Of a DNA stretch of 64,000 bases, positions 47,802 through 61,161 are shown one piece after another. The translations under genes and the position numbers were made by a program. The DNA comes from Lucifuga dentata (taxonomy: Eukaryota > Chordata > Actinopteri > Ophidiiformes > Bythitidae): the NCBI GenBank assembly GCA_014773175.1, contig VXCM01003204.1, positions 5,876 to 69,875 on the forward strand. Reading direction: 5' to 3'. The notes under the pieces are model-generated. The model did not search any database, was not told the DNA's origin, and worked only from the letters and a program-made list of their open reading frames with translations. Numbering within the stretch: the first letter of the stretch is position 1; each line of letters begins with the position of its first letter.

Positions 47802-50800
47802 GTAAGCCAACAAGCGTCAGATAGGCTGCTCTGTGCGCCACGCTGCAGTTCAGTTAATGACATAACACTACATGAAACGCTGAAGTGTACAGAGTTAAAG
47901 TTAAGCAATGTGGATTAATCACACTGTCCTGTTCAATGGGAGTCTTGGTTTTGTCCAATAAAGTAATATTATTAAATTATTACAATCTGTTACATGGAAA
48001 TAAACATTTAATAATGATTTTGCCATATTAGAATGCCCTGCTTTGGGCATGCTGCTGCTTTGGGTGGCACCATCTCCTCTCAGCAATGAAGAGTATCACA
48101 TTGTGTATGCAAATTTTGAAAGCTTAGAGAAAGTGTAAAACCGTCATCATATCTTTTTTTTTCAATGACGACCTCCTGACTTACAGGTGATATACATCAG
48201 CAAAATATTTTAGTTTCCTCTCATTTAAGGAAGGCTAGAAGGAAATGGAACGTCAGCATATTGTAATTACAAATCTGATTTAACATTTAAACATTCAAAG
48301 CTTAATTGTAAGGAGGCCCCACTGCACAATATGAGCCTTGTTAACCAAAATAGGCTTAAGGTAGTATTACCATAATCCTTCAGTGGCTGAGTGGCAGCCA
48401 GACATATCTCAAACCACTGAGATAAGAAAAGAAAGAGAGTAATGTTGGTTTCTGTAGACCACAGGGCATCCAGGATCAGTGACATTTGGACGGCTTGGTG
48501 TTTTAACTCCAGCACATGGCTGTATATCAGTGGAGGTGACAGAGATAAGATCACCGAGGATGAAAGTTAAATCTCAAAGAATTAAAGTCAGGGAATAAGT
48601 AGTGAGGGAGCTTCACGTGCTATCACAGATCACTGGAGTCAGTTCAGCAGCACTCCTGGAGACATAAAAAGTATTTATGGCAACTATAAAGAAATGCATT
48701 TCCTCTTTTCTTGAGGGTATAATTTGACTTGCTTGTCCTGAAATATAAAATGTTGCATTGTTTAAATATGGCTTCAGTTAAAGAAGACAAAAAAAACCCC
48801 ACTATAGCTACCCATAATTTTGTGAGTTTGAATCCTGCTTAAAAATGATGTCACTTAGGTTACAAAGTAATAAAGAAGACAGCAAATGTAGGAATATATA
48901 GCTAATGAACCTCACATTTTCAAAAGCAACAATGCAGAAAATTACCACAAACAGCAGCAAGGTTGATTGACCTCTCTGTTAATTATTGTAAGAGCTCTTC
49001 TCAGCCACATGCAAAATGGGCTATAGAGGAGACAAACAGCATCTGTGAGGCACTTGGGGCTTTTTTACGTCTGTGTTCTCCTCTGACAGCTACATCGAGC
49101 TCAGCGTTGGTCAGCTTAATGATGCATGCAGGCAGAGAGGGAGGCAGCTATTCCATAGTTACAAGCATGGAGGAAGTGAAGAGCCCTGTAGGCAGAGAGT
49201 ATAATCAACATGTGTCTAAGCTGATTTCCTTTCTCTGTCCTGTAACAGTGTCTCAAACTCTCAGCATTTTAGACAAACCTGCTACTTTGTGCAAAACATC
49301 TTTAACACTGAATCGCAGGTCTATCACCATACACTCTCTCTACAATAGTCTGTTGTAGAAGAGAAATTATTAGGATTCATTCCTTAAAAATAATAATGAA
49401 GATAATGATGAACAGCAAAAAGGAGTCGGGAACAAAAGGCTCAGGGAATTTTTGCACTGTCAATTCACACTCTTTATCTTTCCTTCTTGCTATAAATTCC
49501 AAGACCTCTCTGACACCCTCATATCAATTTTACACTCCCTCTCTCTGTGAAATACAATAGACACAGCACCCACTGTGTGCTTTTTTTTTTTTTTTTTTTT
49601 TTTTTTAGTTTTGCTTCAGGGTTTTGTGGTCTAACCTTATTCTTTCACTTCAAAGATTCTTACTTGAAATTGAATTTTTGCAAGAGCTCTGTCAGAGTAT
49701 GGAGCATGAGACTATAAAAGTAAGTGACTCATCTGTGTAGTGTATGAACTACAGAACTACATGGACAACATATGTATTATGTAAAATTATTTTTGATTTT
49801 TTTTAAACATATTTTAGGCTGAATGTTTCATGCAGTTCTTATATAGAAGTGTTGGTGGTGCTGTTGAACTGTAACTTTCTTCAAAGTATGCCTTGTCATA
49901 TAAAATAAACTATTATCAGTGCAGCGATACTGACAGAAGATTTGGTTTAATTTGCGCGTGAGTGTTTGTTTATAGGTCTGTGAACTGTATGTTTAAAACT
50001 AACAACTTCTTTTATATAAAAAATTAATCTCAGTCTGACATAACTTCTAATCGGAAAGGTTCACTCATTTCATAATTTTCAAAATTGTCCCCAAGAAATC
50101 TGCTAATTAAACCTGAGCAAATTCTGTGCTATGAAAATCTGTCGAGTTTTCTCCGAATCTCCTGTTGATTTATACGATTTTGACTGCAGTTAAATCCTGG
50201 GTCCAGACACATTATCTGGAAGGAATGGGCAAATATTGTAACCTTCTAGACCAAATTGCCTATAGCAGTTTTTCTCAATCCTGATCCTTAATTACCACAG
50301 CACTGCACATTTTCCGTCTTGCCTCTACCTACACCTGATGAGATAAATCAGGTGTGTTTAGCCAATCAAGATCTGGGAGCCACAAGTGATCGCAGCAAAT
50401 TTAGCTAAACAAGTGTGGGAGAGCAGGGAGAAATGGAAAACATGAAGCGCTGTGGTACTTGAGGACCAGGAATGAGAACCAGTGTAGCTCTATAAGCTTT
50501 CTTGTCACTGCTGATGCATCAACTGACACCTTTGCATTCATGTGCTTAGCCAAAAATGGAGGGTTTTAACCCCAATCCTCATCAACTTATTCTTCAAAGA
50601 CAGTTGGGGTAAATCCATGCTATCATTTAGAATGTGTTTGGTGACGTGCCTGGCACAAGGCTGGTCTAAGCACAATGCTTTGCAGATCACCAAACCTTGG
50701 GTGAAAATGGATCTTTTGCCACAACTTTTCAACAAGCTCCCATTGTTTGCTAAATTGGGGAGCAATGAGGACTGGTTTCTCCACTGACACTGGTCAGTGA

Positions 50801-53800
50801 CATGACACAATGCAGCCAATCACTGACGGTGCAAAGTTGAGCCATTCCACAGAGAGACAGAGAGCAGACAGCAAATGATGACAAACTAGTGCTTGAAAAA
50901 AAGCAGATCCTGCTGAAAAATGACAATACCAGTACTGTCCTTTAGTGGCATTTCATAACAGGCAAGGCTTAGCAGGTCAAGGCTTCTGATGGGTTTCTAG
51001 CTAAATGGCAACAGCAATACGATCCTATCGCATTGCTGATACAAGTCTGCCAAGGTGACAAAAACTGGAACAAGTTGCAGTGATTCTTCAGAAAAAAACT
51101 ACCAAAAGCTCTCATGTCATCCATTCAGTGTTGTTTCTGTTGCTGGAATGAGGCTTGTGCTGAAGCTTTTTTTTTTAAGCGTTGAATATGCTTATCCTTA
51201 TTGATTGAGCGCATAGATGCAGATGCTGAATTTGTTGAGCTTATATTTGCTGTTGTGTTTACACATCACTATGCCAGAGCTCTGCCTTGCTGTTGAGGTT
51301 TATTGCTGGGAGACAGCAGACAGGAGGAAGAGACAGAGCAATGCGAGCTGTCATACCGCATCACACCGTAAACCGTTGAAAGGCAGCGTTGCAGGGCATC
51401 CATGGCAGCCTTAGAGGGCATTCTGGTGGAACAGCCTAGCTGAAAATATGACACTGGTGTAAAATGGAAGGGTGGAAGAGGGTGAGAAAGAGTGAAGGAA
51501 AATACCAGAGAGAGATGGAAAAGTGCCGGAGATGGAGAGAGGCTAAGAAGGGAGAGAGAGAAAAGAGAATAAAAACATATTACTGACACCTTCTTTTATA
51601 CAAGAGAAAGAAATCCTCTCGCCTGTATATCTCCTAAGAAGAATGCAGGATGGGTTACATATGCTACCCACGAGCACTAGAATTGATTTCCAATTCTTTT
51701 TCTAATAGGAATAGAAATGCAGTTATACTTTTGGGTTGTGGAAGCAGAGGAGGGCCAGAGGAAGACCTCAGAGTCATTATTGAGTCTCAGTGGCAGAGAA
51801 CCTTATGACTCTGAAATGCTGACATTCCTCTCTCCTTTGACTATAGTGGAGTAGTGCAGAGTCTACATATAGTATAGTATGATGAGTCATTGCAAGTGTG
51901 TGCATATTCCTCAATATGCACATTTCAAACACACAAACACACAGACATCAATCACCTAAAATAACTAAAACGACTAAATCACCTTGGTTTTCCCACTATG
52001 GTTTCTTTCAGAAGTCATTCAAAGAAGTCACGTCTATGTGAGGAAATTAATAGAGGCAAATACAAAAAAGTGCAAAATAATTGTATTTGTTTTTTTGAAT
52101 TACCACCATGGTTGTTTGTTAAAATGTGAGTAATAATAGCTATTGTGTATTTCCAATTCCAAGTGTAGAAGTCAGACGAATCACCGCCACAAAAACCCAA
52201 TTTTTTCGGCTAAGAACTTTGACCATTTACCCACTTCTGCCAAGGTACAAATGATCACAATTAAAAACCAGAAAGCCTGTGTGAGGCAGAAAGTGAAAGC
52301 GGTGTCAGACTTAAAAGCCACAATTCAGATTGGTTCTTAGGATTTTTAAAAATCCATTAACAGTTTTATTCTGCTTTGTCTTGATCAGTGAACCGCGCTA
52401 TCTTGTCTATTTTTTATTTTGGAGGAGCATGGACCGCAATCACTGAATCATTCAAGCTTATTGATCACACTTCAGCCAAGTCTTGCAGGTTGTCACATTG
52501 CAAGATAATGTAGCATCTGTCTATTTAATATTTTCAGAGTATTAAAAAAATGCAAGCTTATATAGAATTTTGATGGATCAGTGGATTTCACCATTGTCAG
52601 TCCCAACATAGTGAGCAAGAACTGCAAACTAGTCTTTCAGATAGACCATGATTCAGTTTTCCATACAGCAGAACACTCGTTTACTGTATGTGTGTATTTT
52701 AAATAGATCAAAAGTCTGTTTTTTTATGTTTACATCACAAATATTGTTTACTATTCCTTCTCTCTGAATTTAGCCTGAGTTAGGAGACATCTACAGGTCT
52801 GTTGAAATTTGTAGATATATGCAGTAGGTGGTTGGTATTGTAAAAATGTAGGATTTGTCAGGTTGCCTGATCGCTACAAACTCCTCCACCCCCTCTCAGG
52901 CTACTGATTGATGAGGGCTTGACGGAGCATGCAGCGGAGTTGACTGGGAAGTAGAGGCCACTTTAGATCAAATCTATTTAATTTATCACCTGTCTTCATC
53001 CATGAGCATCACTCACAGCACTGACACACTCCTTTTGTAAGCTTGAAAAACCATTTTACCTTTCTAATGATAACAAGGGGCTGACATGTTGACCGGATTG
53101 GTGCTTACTATGGGTAGAATTCTGAACAGAAATGTATTTGTGCTCTCAGCCAGTGTTTCTGCTACATGCTTTGGGTGCACCATCTCCCCAAAAGCAAAAC
53201 AGAGAATCAATAAAACATCCCTGTCTGGATATGTCACAGCTCAGGGAGAAGAGAGTCAGATTTATAGCAAAGACAATAAACAAGCTCAGCTATCTCAGAA
53301 TCTTTGGAAGAAGTGGAGAATGCCGGTGGCACCTGTGTAAGGAGCTTTGTGTGACAGCGTTTGGATACAGTCATCCATCTTTTTAATCTCCGCTGACAAA
53401 GACAGAAAGTGAAATGTGGAATTTCCCTAAGCTACCATCAGATAACCCACATGGAGGAACAACAATGCCAAACAATATTCAGTGGCATGTAAGCACCTGA
53501 CAAGTGAACAATGCCTCCTCAACAAGAACGTAATTCTCCAACACAAAGACAAACAAGCATCTCATTGATATTCACAGGAGATATAATTAGAATGTCATGT
53601 TTTCTGGCAATGCAAAGCCTGTTTACTCACACTTCAAATCACACTAGGCAATGTCGTGGGGAGGTCAGCATGAGATGGAGTTCTTATAGCTGCAGTACTG
53701 GAGTGATATGGATGGCAGAATACGAAAAAAGCAGAACCAGAGATGCTGCTGAAAGTAAAATCAGTTAAACCAGCTTTATCTACTGTAAAGGTAAGAATTG

Positions 53801-56800
53801 CTCACATTCTGAAGTCAAAAAATGTCCAGCAGAAACTTTTCCCTGTAAACTTTACACCAAAATTAAGTTCCAGCAATGTCCATTGTTGCCTTAAGCTGCT
53901 ACCTGCATCATTTTGTTTAACTGGAGTATATATCTATTGAATTTCAAGCCAGTTTCCAAAGTTATCATAATCTTGTTTTTACATTGAGTGATAAAGTTTT
54001 AGGAAAATTTGCACACTTCTCTCCTCTGCTGCTGCCCAGAGAGTTACTATATCATACTGATGTAACTAATGGAGGTTATATAATGACAAGGGTGTTGATC
54101 ATCAACTTATGATCAAAGATTACTCATATATGTATCGCATCATATCAGGATTACACTGTGAGTAAGAAAAACAAAAAGCCCAAAAGAGAAAAAAGCCTTT
54201 ATGGGAATGATCTGACTGAATATTTTAGGATCTACAAGAACAAAAAGACTCAGGGCTTATAGAGAATTGAATGAGTGTGTGTGTGTGTCTGTGTCAGAGA
54301 TCAGCGTGGAGCTGTGTGTGCTACAGGAATAATGAGAGGTGTGTATATGTGTGTGTGGGTGGTTCTAGGCTGACACATCCCAATAATGAGTCTGAGGTAA
54401 AACTCTGTGGAAAAAGTTGAAGTATAAAATTTCACTTTTATGATGAAAGATGGAAAAACTTGACACTTTCTGTTATTATTTTGATGATGGCTGCTGACTC
54501 AGACAGTTTTACAATAAATATAAGTATTGCTGTGGTGCTTTTAAAGGAGAATCAACAAAGATAATCCTGAATTTCAAAGGTTAACCTTTTCTTAAATGAC
54601 ACTGTAAAAACAGTTATAAACATAATTTTCTGAAAGCCTGGTTTTAGCTGTTAAATTATTTTGTGCAGATACATCATAGATCATTTATACAATAAAAGTT
54701 TATTTTTTTTCTAAAGGCAGCAAGTCTACTTTCTGAAAAGAGTGGAGACAAATGAATATAGGCAGGCAGACACTGCACAAGATCTGATTTTAAGCTTGAT
54801 TTGGCCGACTAATTCTCAGAGTCACGCCGATCTTCTGCCTGAGCGCCTCAAAGATTTATTAATCTCACAAATGTTGTACGGTTGAGTTGTATGGTTGGAG
54901 CAATTAATTACATGCCAGAAATTTTAGTCGGCTCTCTTGGACTTTGAGAAGCCTCATGAGCAAATATCTTGAAGTCACGATCAGATTTCCTGAAACGACA
55001 ACATTTTGTAAATCCAGCCATATTCCATATTGGAAATCAACAATAGATAAAAGTGTCCAGAAGTCTGGATCAGTTTGGATCATCCACATTGTGACATTGA
55101 GCCATACGGTGTGAGATAATAAATAGAAACAGACAAAAAGGATAGAAATGACAGTTTTTCTACGAGTTGATGCAAAATAACTGCTTGGCATTTAATCCTT
55201 CAGTGGGTGGTTGGGGAGGGAGAAAGTGATGCAACAGATTGCTAAGAGAGAAAGCAAAACAGGAAGAGAGATCTCACAGGTTAGAGGTGCGAACTGATTG
55301 ATGAGACAGAAAGATGGAGAAAGAGAGAAATGCTTTGAGACATTTGGGATGTTGGTGCTTTATCCCACTGTCACACACTGTATGGGAAAGTCCTGTCCAA
55401 ACACAGCTGTCTCAAACAGCACACCCACCTACAGAATCCTCATATTAGTGTGAAACACCAAATCTGTAGCATCGCAAACTAGCTACCAGTCAGTTTTCAG
55501 ATGGTGATGTATCTTTTTCTTTATATATTATATATGTCCTATTTCATTAGAAAAAAAAAAGGAAGGCAAATCTTTATACTCTTACCTACAATTGTCTTCA
55601 TTACTGTTCTGAGATTAAAAATGGATCTTCTCTTTTCTTTCTTCAGTCTTTCTGAATTTCTATTGTTTCTTCACTTTCTATTTCACTCTGTCTCTCACTC
55701 TTGCCCTTCCAATCTCTCATCTTTGTCTGTTTGTGTCTCATTTTTTTTCAGTCTCGTCAGACACCCGAGGGAGAGTTCCTGCCTCTGGACCAGTGTGAAC
55801 TGGATGTGGGTTTTGGGACGGGTGNAGACACCCGAGGGAGAGTTCCTGCCTCTGGACCAGTGTGAACTGGATGTGGGTTTTGGGACGGGTGCAGACCAGC
55901 TCTTCTTGGTGTCCCCTCTCACCATCTGTCATGAAATTAACCCCAAGAGTCCCTTTTTTGATCTATCCCAGCGCTCTCTGACGAACGAGCAGTTTGAGAT
56001 TGTAGTTATCCTGGAGGGCATCGTAGAGACCACTGGTGAGCCATCGTTCTTGAATCAACCTTCATTCCCATCATTTCTTGCAGCTCAAGACTCCCTTTCT
56101 TCATTCTTCTCACTCTCAATCTAAATGTAAATTCCTGGATTAATATCAACCCACATTACATTCCTATTTAACAGATACACACAATCTAGACCCAGTAAGA
56201 TCTCATTTCTTTGCCTTTCCAGGTTTGCTTATTTGAAGAAAGCAGGAGCTGGAAAAAAACAGAGAATGAGAATGAGAACAGAGAATGAGAACACATGCGA
56301 ATGACACTTTGATTTAATTATGATGGATATTTTATTACTGCAGAATTGGTTTATGCCCACTCTATGCATAATAAGAGCCTGTGGTCATAGATGTGTATGT
56401 CGCTTTGATGAATGAGCGGGGGATTTAGTAGAAGTTCCACTCCATTTTTCAGTGACAGCTGAGAGAAGATGTAATTCTGAGGCTGAGGGTGAGACCCGCT
56501 GTACGGCCTGTAAACTACAGGCAGCCAAGCTGAAGTCGCAACAACACAGTTCTACTGTACATTTAACAAATGATTCTTTAACTTCCAAGCATTCAAATGT
56601 GAAAAAAAATCCATCCATTCTGTCACACTCTTATTTTCTCTCTCTCTACTCTCTTATTCACCCTCTTTTCATCTCTGCTTCCATCCTCCAACAATCAAAC
56701 ATCACTTTGCCATTGTCCTGTGAAAATCCACAGAGCCGAATAGGCTTAGAGCAAGAGGAAGGGATCAGCAGGGAAGCATAGAGGCAGGCAGGCAACATGG

Positions 56801-58236
56801 TCTGTGCTCTGGTGATAATGCCTTTAAATCATGGTGCAGCCTGGAGTTTCCTCTCTTAGCTCTCACAGCAGCGTGACACTCAGACCAGAGAAGAGCAGGA
56901 AAGCCCTGACAGTGTCACCTTCAATGATCCGAGATACTCACTCATTCTTACAAACAGACAACCCATTAACCCTAACCCATTAAGAGATTCTGTTATCCCC
57001 TCACATGTCAGACCATAAATTTACATTCTGCCATTGCTGGCACAGCCTGTTTATTGTCTCCACGACTCGTTCCAATTATGGCTCAACTGGAATTGACAGA
57101 TTACCATGCAGTCAGCTTAATGTGTTAATTTTAATTCATGTCATGTTATTCAGAGGAGACTAGCATGATTTTCTTAAGATAAAGGGGCCTGGTGTGTTTC
57201 TCCACAAAACTGAAGGTTTTTGTTTGGCTTCAAAAGATGTCTTATGGTAAGAAGAATGGTAAGAAGAAGACAGAATGAATGAATGGATGGAGAATACTCA
57301 TCTCACAGTTACAGAAACAATAGTAGACAACAATGTGTTCCAATAAATGAAAATAATACATAACACAGAGGCAAAGAATGTCACAATGTGGAGTGGCTTT
57401 ACCTTTGCTGACTCCATTGTTGTATATCTGGACACCTCTGAATGTATTATTGTTCTTATACTATGACCACTTATAACAGGTAACAAGAAAACTAAAACAT
57501 ACATTTCATCCTTGAGAATTACTTGTAACAAAGAACAAAACAGAGATCTGTTGCTATGGTTACCTGTAGTGCAATATATCTTGATTTATTTTTTTAATGG
57601 ACACCTGCCAGCCAATCAGGAATGAGTATTTTCCATGGACATGTTTGTTTGACACTCGATGACTCAATGTAATATTGACAAAGCTAAGCTAAACTTTGTG
57701 TGTTTAGTGACTTAAGTGAGGCACTGTGACTTCTGAATATAGGCAATTTCCACCAGGAAAATTATTGAGTAAATTCAGCTCACAGAACTAATTTTTGGTG
57801 ATATTGCAATCATATTTTATCCAGGAATTGGTCATTAGTTATTCATACAGAGAAAAAATAGGCCACCTCAACAAAGCCATAGGCAGCATTTTGCAATAAA
57901 TAATTATTTTTTTCCAGCGAGGACAAAAAAAATTTACTTTTTTTTTTTTTTNTCTTTTTTTTTTTTTTGCAGTGGTATTACTTTGAAACTGTAATATTTA
58001 GAGAGCAAATTTGATGACTCACAAGAAACTAGAAATTCTGACCTTTCAGAAAAGCCCAAGCTTATGTCAACACAAAGGGACTGAGGAGATATAGCCATTT
58101 TCATTGAATATTTCATTTTTTAACTTTTTTGTCCAAAATAGGGGCTGCAGCTTAACAGGGAAAGGCAGGGCTCTTATTTCCTTTTTTGTCATCAGCCATA
58201 TAAACCAATGAGTAAAGGGTAAAGGGTTTGTGTGTG

Positions 58237-58285
<49 letters not shown>

Positions 58286-60453
58286 CATTATGATATATAT
58301 GATTCAGATTCTTGTTAATATACATAGCAGTGGTCACATTCAAATAGAGTCTCACAGGAATAGCATAGCATTATGGAAATGCACCATTTAAACAGTGCCA
58401 GGCATTTTACATAAATCCCTCTTCAGGGACACCCTGCTTTCCTTCGCTGTCAGCCCAAGTGATTGCATAGTTGCACTGAGGCTTTAATTTTTATTCAGGA
58501 TGCACGAAACATTAACCAGCTGGTTGGAAGCCCATATGACAGCTGAATGATGAAATGAAAGTGGCATGTGTTAGGCTCTAAACCCATAAGCTTCCCCTGC
58601 ACCTGTATTACTGCAATGTTACATGTATGTATGAACAGCAGAATCCGCTATGTATAAGGCTCAAAAATTATCCTCATGGTTAAAATCAAGCCCTGCTAAT
58701 TAAGAATAAAAATGACCTGGTTTTAGATGTAGGACTGTTGAAGGTTTCCTGTGGATGAATATGAGTAGCTGAGCCTAGAATAGCATCAGGCAATGACATA
58801 ACAGTGTACATCATCCCTCAGAGGGACAAGATCAGACTCCTACTCTTAACTGTAACCATACTGTTTAACAGCAATGTTCAGGCTGGAGCAGAACCACTGG
58901 CTCAGAAAATATATATGGACTAAGTGCTTATTGATTGCAAAGGACCTCCAAGAAATTGAAATGTCGAGAAAATTATTTACAAGGACTGAGGTCAAACAGA
59001 AAATCTGCAGCAGTCAGGCACCCACGTAGAAAACTGTACAGAAAATTCATGTGAGTCATTATAATCCTTTTTATATCTGACTCATTGGTACCAGTGTGAC
59101 AAGGGACTCATCCTCTGCTCCTCAAAAAGTCGACCTTTCTTTACTGACAAATATGCAAACCAATTATACTGTGTATCAAGACAAAACACATTAGAATCAA
59201 TATTAGAAGTTACATCGATGCTAAGTGGTAGACCTATGGCTCTTGCCATTGATGTACTGATGGAAGAATGGCGAGTGGGTGCTAATTATGCTGATTAGAT
59301 TCAATCTCATAATTATCACAACACAAGACACACTGATAACAGCCACATTTGACGTGTGTTTAGAAGAAAAGATATGACTAACTCACTACTGCATGGAAAC
59401 ATAAACAACACTGCTTCTGCTTTTGAAGACTTCAATTTTTGGAGAGATCCTGGCTCATGTCATGTTCCTCGCTGATTCCATTATAGTGTATTAGAGGCAA
59501 CAAAGACATAAAGTCCAATTTGTCTTGCTCTCTTGGCAGTAGTAGACATGTAGCTATTTTATTGACTTGGTTGAGAAGAGGAAAGAAACCTTATCTGTGG
59601 ATTTAGTGTGGAACAGATTTAAATCTCTGGTATGTGTCCAGAAGCAAAGCAGAACAGCAGAGGGGAAGAAGAGATAATGGCAGTGAATATTGCCCGTTCG
59701 GTTTCCTTCTCCATAATTATTTGGTTAACAGTAAATTGACTTTAATGGCAGTAATTACAACGACTTCAATCGTGTCAATCTCTCTTAGGTATGACCTGCC
59801 AAGCACGGACATCATATACTGAGGATGAAGTTTTATGGGGCCATCGCTTCCTGCCAGTTATGTCCCTTGAGGAGGGATTTTTCAGGGTAGATTACTCCCA
59901 GTTCCACAGCACATTTGAGGTTCCCACGCCGCCGTACAGCGTCAAAGAGCATGAAGAGAAGAATTCACTGCCGTCCCCCCTCTCCACTCCCACCCCTGCA
60001 CTGACTGACAGTCACGGTGCCCGACGTGACCGAGTGTTTTCTGTGGATTGTATTAACACTTCAGAGGAAAGGAGCCGTCAGGGAGGAACTGGGAGTCGTC
60101 TGCCGAGCAAGCTGCAGAGGATAAGTTCATCGGGGAAGGAGGACCTGCAGAGGAAGGTGCTTCTGCTTAGCTCGCAGCACGCCGAGAAGGCCTGCAGTAC
60201 GGGAGACCTGCCCCTCAAGCTCCAGCGCCTCAGCTCCTCACCCAGTCCTGAGGTGGAGACTCGGCTACAGCTCAAGGCCCTCAAGGTTGGCTTTGAACCC
60301 ATGACCCAGTCTACTGGAAACCTGTACCAGCACAGCCTGCCGCCCACTCCGTCTCCTGTTCCGGTCCCCATGCAGAGCCCCCTGCTCTCAGCTGGAGGGA
60401 GGCCTGAGGACAACCTGCCAGCAAAGCTAAGGAAGATGAACGCCGATCGCTAA
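47136..60453 (+). CDS. kcnj3: Kir3.1 (GIRK1) G-protein-gated inward rectifier K+ channel
   Basis: Coding exons are 47136-47801, 55752-56035 and 59789-60453. Once the 67-base artefact in exon 2 is removed, the CDS is 1548 nt (515 residues), close to the mammalian 501. The protein has a cytoplasmic N-terminus, M1 (about 69-93), a pore helix and selectivity filter T-I-G-Y-G (131-135), M2 (about 147-172) with Asp161 at the rectification position, and a large cytosolic domain. Phe125 in the pore helix is the Kir3.1 signature (Ser in Kir3.2/3.4), which makes the assignment specific. From family knowledge, Kir3.1 is poorly functional alone and joins Kir3.2 or Kir3.4 to make channels opened by G-beta-gamma and PIP2, slowing heart and neurons. 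The start ATG has A at -3 and G at +4. Confidence 0.95.
47802..55751 (+). other. kcnj3 intron 1 (8 kb)
   Basis: Starts GTAAGC, ends TTTCAG. It contains a hAT-like MITE at 50266-50484, a poly-T tract near 49581-49607, and GT repeats near 54275-54350. No nested gene was recognised. Confidence 0.7.
50266..50484. mobile_element. Short hAT-like MITE
   Basis: The left end CAGTTTTTCTCAATCCTGAT and the right end, in reverse complement, CACTGGTTCTCATTCCTGGT are imperfect inverted repeats. They extend inward through a shared ACCACAGC word. Ends of this kind (CAGGGGTTCTCAA-CCTGGTCC) are common in fish non-autonomous hAT elements. Confidence 0.55.
55752..56035 (+). CDS. kcnj3: kcnj3 exon 2 (contains an assembly duplication)
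   Basis: The exon has a TTTTTTTTCAG acceptor and a GTGAGC donor after ACC ACT G. As printed it is 284 nt, but bases 55759-55824 are repeated exactly at 55826-55891 around N at 55825. Removing one copy and the N leaves 217 nt, which joins phase 0 to phase 1 correctly. It encodes [20 protein letters not shown] through the [16 protein letters not shown] block. Left uncorrected, the extra 67 bases shift the frame, so gene predictors may split the gene or call it a pseudogene. Confidence 0.92.
55759..55891. repeat. 66-bp duplication around a single N (assembly artefact)
   Basis: An exact direct repeat of coding sequence separated only by N at 55825. It has the same form as four non-coding cases in this window. 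Confidence 0.9.
56036..59788 (+). other. kcnj3 intron 2 (3.8 kb)
   Basis: It starts GTGAGC and ends CTCTTAG. It includes a T-rich tract with N near 57940-57969 and a (GA)n array at 58241-58283. No exon or other gene was recognised. Confidence 0.7.
58241..58283. repeat. (GA)n microsatellite
   Basis: GA dinucleotide tract of about 43 bp in kcnj3 intron 2. Confidence 0.95.
59789..60453 (+). CDS. kcnj3: kcnj3 exon 3: cytosolic C-terminus and stop
   Basis: The exon begins in phase 1 after CTCTTAG (G|GT ATG ACC TGC gives [10 protein letters not shown]). It includes [10 protein letters not shown] and [20 protein letters not shown] of the conserved cytosolic fold. The tail has three LP-x-K-L-Q/R motifs, at residues 399-408, 435-444 and 504-511, and ends [12 protein letters not shown] with stop TAA. 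Confidence 0.95.
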
Positions 60454-60870
60454 AACCCAGACCGACACACTGACAGCAACCTCTGACCTCTGACCTCAGA
60501 CAAGAAGGAGGAGACATGCATGAGAGATAATGTAGAGCTGTACTGTATCCTGGGAGACAAAAACAGCAAAAAGTGATGGTTTTACTCACAAGTTATTGAT
60601 TTTTTTTTTTTTCTTGAGACAACCTTTACTGGAATTACTGTGATTTTTGTGTTTCATAGCAACAGCAAACTAGCAAGCTTTGTGACACAAACAAAACAAA
60701 CTTCATGCTTAATGCCAACTTGCTCTATGTTAACAAATCTCATTCTGTGAGTCATGCACGTAAACACTAAATTCATTGTTTAATGTATGCACCACTGAAC
60801 TTAATAGTCAATCTCTTAGTTTCAACAAAGTATAAATTATATGATAATAAAATTTTCTCTTTGCTCTTTC
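60454..60870 (+). other. kcnj3: kcnj3 3' UTR with AATAAA at 60846-60851
   Basis: The first canonical polyadenylation hexamer after the stop is AATAAA at 60846, followed by a T/CT-rich stretch that fits a downstream element. This gives a 3' UTR of about 0.4 kb; longer forms are possible. Confidence 0.55.
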
Positions 60871-61112
60871 TCCTCTTTGTGTTTTTATTGTTGGCATTAA
60901 TACACCAAAAAAGTCTGTTTAATTTACTAACTCATAATAATTGTTAGTGCAGCAGTGCTGCCAAGTTGTCAACAAATAATACAACAATGACATTTTAATA
61001 GGATGTTGTTAATGCCCTAATTTTTTCCCTTGGCAAGTAACACCATGTGGGAACAATCTCATAATTCCTCAGTGCTTTAAGTGTATTTAAGAGAGAGAAT
61101 AATGGGAGGAGG

Positions 61113-61161
61113 GAGAGAGAGAGAGAGAGAGAGAGAGAAGAAGAAGAAGAAGAAGAAGAAG
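61113..61161. repeat. (GA)n(AGA)n purine tract
   Basis: A GA dinucleotide run passes into a GAA trinucleotide run, an uninterrupted purine strand of about 50 bp. Confidence 0.9.

Noticed and set aside
55759..55891. A real tandem duplication in kcnj3
   Set aside because: The copies are identical, separated by an N, break the frame, and match four other duplications of almost the same length in non-coding sequence.
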